This document shows positions 55,106 to 64,000 of a stretch of DNA of 64,000 nt, in pieces. The first letter of the stretch is position 1. Every line of letters begins with the position of its first letter. The notes under the pieces were generated by a model. That model saw nothing but the letters and a program-made list of their open reading frames with translations, did no database searches and was not told the DNA's origin. Both the position numbers and the translations under genes were made by a program. Source of the DNA: Alopecurus myosuroides (lineage: Eukaryota > Streptophyta > Magnoliopsida > Poales > Poaceae); NCBI GenBank assembly GCA_028641055.1, contig CM054060.1, positions 298,194,462 to 298,258,461 of the forward strand, in the 5' to 3' direction.

Positions 55106-58100
55106 TGTAACATCCCAAGTCTGAAAAATAGCCATTAGAATGTTTTGCTCTCTGTTATTTTATGTTTTGCATCATGGCATCATGTTGATTGCATTTGTTT
55201 TGTTTGTTTTCCATTTGTTTTTCTCTGTTTTCATTTGTTTTCCAACTGTTTTCATTTGTTTTCCTTTGTTTTCTGTTTGAATTTCAACTCAAAATTCAAA
55301 CCCTTTGTTTCATCCTTGTGATGTTACAATTTCCAAAATGTTATTTCAAATAAAAACAACCAAATTGTTTTCTTGTCTTCCATAATGTTCATCTATTAAA
55401 TTGTTGGTTTTATTCAATCAATTAAATCCCAAATCACTTTCAATTTCAAATCAAATGCATCAAACAGAACAACTTTGAACTTGTGAACATCATCTAATCA
55501 AATCAACTACTTTAATCAAATTTAACATAGGGTTCACCCTATTAATATCTTTGTTTTCAATATCAATCAATTACTTCCCAAACTGCTTTCAAATCCAAAC
55601 CAATCCTCAAAATCATTAACCTTTTGAATCCATACAATTCACCACCCCTTTTGCACTCTTTAAACCCTTCAAAAATCCTAGTGGTAACCCTATTCCAAAG
55701 CATGGTTTTCTTAGTGGGTTATTAATATTAAAATTCCTCTAATTTGGTTTCAAAAACAACTATCATTATATAACTCAATTTTTGAAATCCAAGCTGGCAA
55801 TATGTTTTCTAATTACCTAATAATGCTAAAACTAATTTCTGTAATTTTTAGTAACTCAAAAGCCATGTTTTTCTTCCTAAAGCTAAGGCTACAAAAAAAA
55901 ATAAAACAAACAAAAATAGAAAGGGAGAGAGGAGGCAGCAGCTACCCCCAGCCCACTAATCAACCAGCCCAACCCCTTTTCCCTTCTCTCCCATAGGCCC
56001 ACTCTCTTTTTTCCTTCTGGCCCAACCCCCTACCCCTTGTCGTCTTCTTCCTCACAGTACGAACACAGAAACAGCCACACGATCTCCTCTCCCCCTCCTG
56101 GATGCATGTCGTACAAACATCTCCTCCCCTATATCTAACCCTCCCGAGCCATCAACCCTAGCTCCTTCCCCATCGCCGCCATCCTTCCTCTCCCCCTCGA
56201 TCTCCTCTCCAAACACCACTGCCATCTTCTGAAACTTCTGAATTTGAGGGAGAGCTGCGGTGGCCGTCGCCTTGCGGGCTCGCCGCCGGTCACCTGGCCA
56301 CCTCGAGGAGCAGCCGGGCGTGGGAATGGAACCGCCCCACTGCCCTCGTCCCCCCGGTGCCCTCGGTTTCCGCCGGGAGCGCTCGAGGCGCCGCCACCGT
56401 CCGAGTTTTCCGCCGCCGACGACCTCTGTACCTGCTGTCCGCCCCAACCATCCCTCCTCCATCGAGCGCCAGGTGAGGCCGTCCGCTCCCCTCCTCTCGC
56501 CTCCTCCATCTCCCTAGGCCGCACCCCACACCACCCCGGCCGGTGCCCCCTAGTTCCCTCCGGCGAGCGGCCGCTGCTGCCCTCGCTGGCCATGGCCTCC
56601 TTTCTGTTCGATCAACGTGCAGCGATCTGTACCGATCGGGTTCAGTTAGTTACAGGAAAAATACCCGCGAACATCAACTTATCCTCCTCGCCACCCCCCT
56701 TCTATCACAACCCGATGCCCAGCCCCACTGGTTCAGGTTCCTGTGCGCTATCAGGAGGTGGGGAGATCGAATCCCACCCCCTGCATATTACCCATCTTTT
56801 TTTTATTTCAATTCTCCAGATCCACAAAGTTCCTGGTAATCACACCTAGGCCCCTGTTACTAAAATCTAGCCCCTGGAAAATAATTTCAAAGTCCCTAGA
56901 TCCATAAAAATGGCAGATTTGCCCTATATCTTCTAAATTGCATAAATAATTCATTTTAACTCCAATTCCAACATTTTTTATATGTTTTCAATACCAAATT
57001 AAATGTTCTACCCAAATATAAAATTTGTTTACTGTTTTGAATATTTTAAATTGGTGCAAAATTTGAAAACTTGTCAAATTCACTTAAACTTGCAAAATTC
57101 ATAACTTGTTCATAAAAATTCCAAATTTCACAAACCAAATATGTTTTCCAATCAACTTTTCATGTACTTTCCAAATATAAATTTTGTTTGCTGTTTTGAA
57201 TAATTTAAATTGATGAAAACAACTGTTTCTTGTTTAATGCATTTAAAATTGCCAAAATAATAACTTGCTCATTTTAAATCCAATTTCCACAAATGAAATA
57301 TGTTTTCCATGCAAAATTAAGCCACCTTTTCAAATATAAAATTTGTTTCATGTTTTGAATAATTAAAATTGGTTAAATGATTTAAACCTTGTTTAAATCA
57401 TTTAATATTGTTAAATTTATCACTTGATCAAAACAAATTCTTTTGGGGCATATAAAATATGTTTTCAAACCACAAAAGTATAAACATTTCAAATATGAAT
57501 CTCACTTAATGTTTTGAACAAATAAAAATTCAAATAAGTTCATGTTTGAATTAAATTCATTTAATTCTTGCTTAAACTTGTTTAATTCATAAATACTTTA
57601 TTTGAAATCCTTTTTCAACAAGTGAAACATGTAATCCAACTAAAATCTTGTTTTCTTTTCAAATATAAACTTTGTTATTTGTTTTGAACACTTTAAATTG
57701 ATGAAAACAATAATTGTTTGTGTGACATGTCTAAGTAACCAAAACTTTCCAAAATTAACAAATCATTTCCAAACTTGTTTTATTCCTTTTCCTTTGCATC
57801 TATCATTGTTATTTTGTTGTTATCTCGTCATCATCATCATGCAAGCATCATGTTTAACCACTTACACTTGTTAACCAAATGTAGATCATTGCTTCAACCT
57901 AAAGCATTTGTATCCATATGCAATTCACATTGCATATGGGTCCAATTAAATTGTGTTACCTTGTCAAGTAGTTTATTCTGATGCATCTATTAACATGACA
58001 TGCATCATCCCATGTTTGTGCACCTATGCCATGATATTGATTGTTTATCTTCTGCAATGTTTGTTTGCTTCTTCCCGGACTTACGACGACGTTGAGACCG

Positions 58101-59923
58101 ACGATACTTACGACACCCCTTCTAAGGAGTTAGCTCAGTACCAGGCTACTGGGTTTTGCAGGCAAGTTATCACTCACATGAACCACTGTGTTCCTTTCAA
58201 CATTGGTTACCGATACTTTCCGTTGTCTATTTCTGCTAGCCTTAGTAGTAGTTGTTTCTGTTGCGAACCTACCACATGATACCCTGAACCCTGATATTGC
58301 CTCACCTCCATACCTATAACCATTGTTTGAGCCCGTGTCTTACTAGCATGCTTAGGTTGCTTTTGCTCGAGTCTGTTACCCGTTACTTTCAGTTACTATA
58401 TTTCATTATGTTCTGGGGGCTCGATGTTTAATCAATCAATCATGCTAATGTTACTATTAATAATAAATTTGATGATAAGGCACCGGCAGGAGGCCCATGA
58501 GAGGTTTTGGAGCCTGCTAGTGTCGACCCTAATAGGAAAAGGGTCTTGTCTACTGATCCATGATGAGCGCACTACCCGCATTTCGGAAGCGAGTATGGGC
58601 GCCCCCCTCAACTTGACCTGATTCGCATCTCGTCCAAATCGCCTCATTTAGTTCGTGTTTTCCATTTGCCGCATGCATGTTTTTGCGAGCCCAGGCCAGG
58701 GTGGAACTTTTGTAGTCGGCATATAGGGGGACACGGTCTTAGAGTGCTATGATGGTCCATTTTCTTCTGGGCTTGATTAGCCGTGCGCCCAAGGTTCTTT
58801 GGGCTTGATGCGAAGAATGGTTGGTTGTGTTGAGTGCCCCGCTTGGTGGGAGGCATCCCATCTGGCGGGATATTCATGAGTGTACGGCCAAATTGGTGCA
58901 ACCCTGCAGGGATAATCTTCTCGAGAAGCCGTGTTTTCCGCGGTTATGGATTACTTGGTGAAAGTACTGGCTAACAAGTACTCAGGACAACCTAAACCTA
59001 ATGATTAACAACTGTACACCCAAGGATTAATAACTTGACTAGTAATAGGTTGATGACACAATAATTTGATTCATCTTAATACAACTGTGTGAGTTATCCT
59101 CGGATTGCTTCTTTGGATAAGGGGCGAGATCCAGGATGGGTTTGTTTGAAGTTATCTTTCAGTTGGTTACCATCCTCGATCTTATCCCCTTTCTGTTAGC
59201 CGGAAGTGGTAGAAACTCTGTAGTTGTTTAGAGCAGCCAGTTGCAGCATCTTTTATATTCCCTTCCTTCCGTTGAACCCAAAGCATCTGTGCTTGGTGTT
59301 GACGGGTTACACTTTGGTGAACTGTGAGTCTTGCTTGCCAGTACGTTGGTGTACTGACCCCTTTGGGGCTGTGGTTTACGCAGACGACGTTCCCGAGGAT
59401 CTACATGGTGGCTACTACGTGGAGTATGACGACGAGACTGCTGACGAGTAGATAGCGGACCCGGGCAGGATCCGAGACTTCGTGGATGGGCTCCGTCTTT
59501 TCGTTTCCGGCCTCTTAGGCCTATTTGGTTCTTGTCTGTACTCAGACATTTGGAATGCTTCCGCTGTGATGTACTGATGAATTGTTGGGGCATGTGCCCT
59601 CTGAATGATTGTATTTGCTATCTCTGCTCTAATGAGAGCCATTTGCAACTTATTTCAATCTTTTGTGTCGTAGAGATCTGTTGTGATATCACTTGTTAAA
59701 CGCCGTTGACGTACCATGTGTGTATGTTTGAAGTACGTCGACGGAAGTGCCTTTGATCTCTAGTGGATAGTTTACATCGACGATGGAATAGCAGGGCTTG
59801 TGTTGTCGCGCATAAGCGCAGGCCTACCAGGAAGCTGGGACGTGGGAGCAGTTATGCCCCATAATCCAAGCATCTGCTATCCAGTTCGTACGGTGAGTAT
59901 CCCCTAGAAATCAGGGTGCGACA
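55106..59923 (+). repeat. 3' LTR of 4.8 kb-LTR element
   Basis: Near-identical to 49071-53884. Differences noticed include 58585 (TTTCGG against TTTGGG), 59749 (AAGTGCC against AAGTTCC) and an A-run near 55895. Confidence 0.97.
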
Positions 59924-59928
59924 ACCAA

Positions 59929-62840
59929 CAATGAGTAGATGGAGGGAGATCAAACTATATTGAGGATCCAAAGATTGCAAATAAAAATATTCCTCTAAAC
60001 CCACAAGGATACAAAGCAACTGAAGAGATCCAACAAGAGAGTTCTAGAAAAAAATAGAGAAGCTCCCCAATGTCTATGCACTATTGATGAGTGCACAAAT
60101 ATGGAATCATCACTCCCCATAATCATATACAACCCGCAAGAAGTGCAAGAGAATAGATGGTAAATGAAGAAAAGAAACTTGCAACAATAAAAATAGGTCC
60201 ACAAGCTTATTAAGATGCAAAAGAAGTACCAAATGAAAAGTCAAGCTTGTGCCTTCTAGGAACCACCGAAGAATAAAAACAAATAAAAGGTGGTCACTAA
60301 AGAAACAGAATACCAATTAAAGATGTAACTATTGTCATGTGTATAAGTTTCTAAGTGGACACCAATCACAAAGATATAAGTCCACAAAGAAATTGCACAC
60401 AAAAAATAGGCACGAAGGAGAGGCGCATGATATCCAATAGAGAGTCATAAATACACCAATAAGATTTTTGCTTGAAAGCAAAGCACAAAGCTCAATTTTA
60501 TATTAAAGGGATATAGATGAACAAACAACAAACTCATCAAAGCATCAGAAATATCACAAGGGAAAAGTGATAGTTGGAATGCTTTGAGAATGGTAAAACG
60601 TATCACAAAAAGACAAATGGTTTTTGAGAATTCATCAATATTGCATATGAGAGACTTCGAGTAGAAGTTGCTAGATTAATATACTTGGGATTGGTGAATC
60701 ATAAAAATGATTATAATATCCCCTAGATATGTAATCATCCCGGCTTACTCATATTTGCAATAAAGATGTTTTGATAATACACTTGCAAGAACCAAATGAA
60801 ATGCAAAAAAAGAAATTCATGCAAAGATACAACCTACACAATGTTGAGAGCTAGAAATGTATGCATGAGATAGATACTTGTTACCGAGAAGACATTGGTG
60901 ATGAAGAGGATGCGAGTTTGATAATAATCATAGCTTGACTCCTATAATACAATGGTGAAAACACATTCCATATGAATGAGGCAAGCACCCAATGCATCTC
61001 CATTGTACCTAAAAACAAAATTCAAGTACAACATGGTACCCAAACTCATTGGGTCCAAAGTAGTTAGAGCAACTACAATACATAGGACAAAGTCCACATA
61101 AATATGTGCATATTAATATGAATTTGAATTTCATGCACATCTTAGCCATTTAGGATTTGATGGAGTTTATCCTATATATTGGATCAACGAAAGTAAGCAT
61201 GCCAAAATATATACATAGTAAATACACATGCACAAAACGTTAGAGAACCAAACAAGATACAATTTGGACAAAAACACCAATTAAAACAAGAAGGCACTTC
61301 ACACGAGTGAAAAGCAAGAGAGTTGTCCAAATTATATCAAAACCCAAATCAACACATGATTGAGGAAACCAAATAGAGAAGATACCAAAAAAAACATCAA
61401 AGAATAAACAAACCCTCTACACTTTTCATGATGGCACACAAAGTACCAAGACGAAAAATGCTCGTCTTCCAAAGAGACAAGTCATTGGGATAAAATACAA
61501 ATTTAAAGACAACAAGGTTCAAACGCACATAGGATAGCTCTTCCAAGAATAGTGCATTATTTATGATCTTGCATTTGAATACAAAATGCACACAATGGAA
61601 TCATTACTATCCATATATATTATTCAAACACTAGTCATGTTAAATAAAATCAATAAGATGCAATACCAATTTAAAGAATGGTGATCTACTCAATGTAGGC
61701 TAGCTTCCCCAAGAATAGTGCAACCCAAAGAAGTATGACTTTGAACATAAGTGCACAAGAATGGGATCATTGATTTTCCTACCACAAGAAAGCACAAAAC
61801 AAATTTTGAGTAGAGCAAGTAATACACAAGGGAGTTAAACCAAAAAAAATCATTGGCAAGAAACAAGGCAATTTTAGAGCAAAGGCCAAAGTAAATATGA
61901 TTCATAAAGTTACCACAAGTTATTATCACTTGTCAAAGACAAGATATGTATGGAGATATTTCTCGGTGGTAGATTTGTTCACAATCATATTCACAAAACA
62001 TAAGCATGTGACAAAAGATAGGAATAGAAAAACATGATTAGATAGAAAAGGCTTCTAATAAGAACCAAAAAATGCAAAGCACCAAGAAACTCTCACAAAC
62101 AAGATACCAAAAAAAGAGAGACAAAACACATTTAAGAAAATATGGAACTTATTTGAGAAACATGCCACATAGGAACAAGATAACTAACAATATCAATTCT
62201 AGGTGGCAATACCTCACATGTTCACATGTTATAGGCTTGTAATATGCACATAGCTTATTAATCCCCCATAATGTGATAATCCATATTTTTTTCAACAAGA
62301 GGCAAATAAAATAAATCCAACTAGAGAAATTTAATGGACATTAGAATTTGAATTGCTCATGAGAATAACATACCACATAGAGACTAGATAATATTGATAT
62401 ATCAACACTAAGTGGTATTCCTCATGTACACACATTTTAGGATAGTAAAGTGCCAAGAGCATATTACTCCCCCAAAACGGGATAGTCCATTAAACTCCCA
62501 AAGAGCCAACTAAAATAAGCAATAATTGCAAGGAAGGCTCAACACAAAGCACACAAGTACATGGAGTGCAACCCAACAAACTCATACTAGATTAACCAAG
62601 ATGGGTAGGTAGTAAGCACAACATATACAAACACATGCTAGAAAAAAAACTAACATATGCAAGGGAGCATGCAACTTTCAATGAATATATGATTTAAAAA
62701 GAAGTTACCGCAAGGAGGAGCATTGGATAAGAGATATATATGATCCAAATGACTTGGCTTGAGGAAATATAATTGATGAAGATCCCTTAATTATTCATGA
62801 GATAGCCAAGTCTCCAATGCCCTCCTCTAACACCTATTGA
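59929..62840 (-). other. Non-coding interior of copy E, main piece
   Basis: Complement of copy A 3276-6440 with scattered indels. No pol motif on either strand. Purine-tract-like CTCCCCCA motifs appear near 62265 and 62468, as in copy A. Confidence 0.8.
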
Positions 62841-64000
62841 TCAAGTTTGAGCTTGTTGGTCCCCAACCAAGTTGGGTCCTAAGAGGTTAGTCACAATAGG
62901 TTTGGAAACCCAAATGGTTCTTTTCTTGACACCACTTTGAGTAGCAACAAACTTGGCAAACACATTGCCCACATTATCCTTCCGAATGGAATACACATCA
63001 TCAACAAGGATAGGGTTGGATAATGTACCATTAGTGCATGAAGAAGCAAGGTGTCCCTTCTCACGACAAAGGTAGAAACATTGACTCTTCTCTTTCTTCT
63101 TAATAGGATCCTCAACTTGAGTAGCATTGGCTTGAGTCTTCTTAGGAGGTGGTCGTTGTGCAACTCGTGGTTGAGCATGAGATTGAACAAGATGCCGCTT
63201 CCCTAGAGTTGCTTCTCACTAATAGTCTTCTTATTCAAAGGGAAAGATCTAACATGGTGCCCTTCAATCCTGCACTTGAAGCAAATAATCTTGGCCGGAT
63301 GCCCTTATTCTTGTCAACCTTGGACTTTCTCTTGGTATTGGAGTTGAATCCAAGTCCACTCTTGTCATTGGGAAGTCTTCGCACCATCAACATCTTGTCA
63401 AGGGTGGAACTCCCTTCATGACACTTTTCTAATTCTTTCTTCAAAGAAGTGACTTGGGCCTTGATCTCTTTGATTTCCTCTACATGGTTATAAACAACAC
63501 AAGAGCTAGAGGAAGTAGATGCTTCATTGTTAGAGAAACAAGGCAAGGAAATAAATTCATCACAAGATGTAGAATCATTATGAGAGGATGAATTACTAAT
63601 ACTAGCACAAGGCAATATAGCATTACTAGAAGAGATTGTGCTAGTAACCACATGAGTCTCACAAGATGTTACCTTTGTAGTGATAGCCTCAAGAGCTAAT
63701 TTTAGCTTAGTATGGGATGCTATAAGATCCTCATGAGAGCTAGATATCTTTTGATGGATTTCTTCCAACTTCTTACACTTGCTAGTCATCAAATCAAGTT
63801 TAGCCCTTAGCTCAACATTCTCCTTCAAAATAGATGCTTCAAAAGATTTGGAGTTAGTAGCACAAGCATCATTAGAAATAAAAGAAGACAACTTGGCAAG
63901 CTCATTATTCAACCTAGAGTTTTCCTTAATTAGATTAGCATTGCCAACTAAAAATTGAACCATTTCCTTTTTAAGCACTTTATATTTAGCAATACTATGG
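62841..64000 (-). pseudogene. Copia gag of copy E, broken, N-terminus outside the window
   Basis: Minus-strand frame from 63978 to about 63290 matches the coiled-coil half of gag A (NSRLNNELAKLSS, LKENVELRAKLDLMTSKC). A one-base shift near 63290 breaks entry into the first zinc knuckle, whose last Cys is Phe (RSFPL). In the second knuckle region the sequence reads QCFYLC where copy A has QCCYLC. The stop is at 62841-62843. Role as for gag A; inactive. Confidence 0.85.

Larger units (their letters stand above)
49071..59923 (+). mobile_element. Chromovirus-like deletion derivative with 4.8 kb LTRs and a 1.2 kb core
   Basis: Direct repeats 49071-53884 (4814 bp) and 55106-59923 (4818 bp), both TGTAACATCCC...GTGCGACA. 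The core has an initiator-Met-type primer site, remnants of protease, RT and integrase, and a purine tract. The 5-bp TSD ACCAA flanks it (49066-49070 and 59924-59928). About ten substitutions plus a short A-run indel separate the LTRs (by eye). The ends and the FPEELPGIP motif resemble Tekay/Del chromoviruses; that is inference. It cannot make its own enzymes. Confidence 0.95.
30466..64000 (-). mobile_element. Gag-only copia-type element, copy E (reverse), host of two nested insertions
   Basis: Reverse-orientation relative of copy A. Its 3' LTR covers 30466-32491 and 47928-48784, split by the Tat-like element. The polypurine tract is at 48785, and the interior covers 48785-49070 and 59929-64000, split by the 4.8 kb-LTR element. 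Gag is at the right edge, and the 5' LTR lies beyond the window. Like copy A it shows gag followed by about 3.4 kb without pol. Confidence 0.9.

Overview
This window is nuclear DNA from a grass, built almost entirely of nested transposable elements around one broken host gene. The grass assignment rests on the nested Ty1/copia and Ty3/gypsy elements with long LTRs, a plant L1-type LINE, an AP2/ERF gene and GC-rich gene islands in AT-rich surroundings. I cannot name the species. No rRNA, tRNA, CRISPR or bacterial features were seen.

Layout. 1-9456: gag-only Ty1/copia-type element (copy A, + strand; 5' LTR cut by the window edge). 9457-10656: unassigned GC-rich segment. 10657-11475: reversed copia LTR plus end of pol. 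11549-12795: long-inverted-repeat DNA element. 12796-13915: AT-rich spacer. 13916-14066: 64-bp minisatellite. 14145-23009: AP2/ERF-domain gene with three tandem AP2-like repeats, split inside the second repeat by an antisense LINE (14489-21772) whose two ORFs are both open. 23271-24933: second copy of the 10657 LTR, hit by a 1.3 kb poly(A) retroposon with a 14-bp target-site duplication (TSD). 24934-29053: decayed copia with 146-bp LTRs. 29054-30465: reversed end of a Tat-like Ty3/gypsy element.

30466-64000: second member of the copy A family (copy E, minus strand; 5' part beyond the window). It carries two younger insertions. One is a complete 15.4 kb Tat-like gypsy element in its LTR (32492-47922, TSD GTTGA). 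The other is an 10.9 kb chromovirus-like deletion derivative in its interior (49071-59923, TSD ACCAA), with 4.8 kb LTRs around a 1.2 kb core.

Relative ages from LTR pairs compared by eye: gypsy about 4.4 percent, copy A about 0.9 percent, 4.8 kb-LTR element about 0.2 percent. Copy E must predate both of its passengers. The AP2 gene is the only host gene seen.

The least expected signal is in the promoter region of the copy A/E LTRs. Both carry clusters of a 13-bp palindrome with 6-1-6 architecture just upstream of the TATA box, but the sequence differs completely (CCGGAGTCTCCGG in A, GCGGTACTACCGC in E). Other points of interest are the gag-only family structure, the triple-AP2 gene, the LINE's ATGA stop/start overlap, a TATA box inside a perfect hairpin in the gypsy LTR, and a large spliced antisense gene in the gypsy element.
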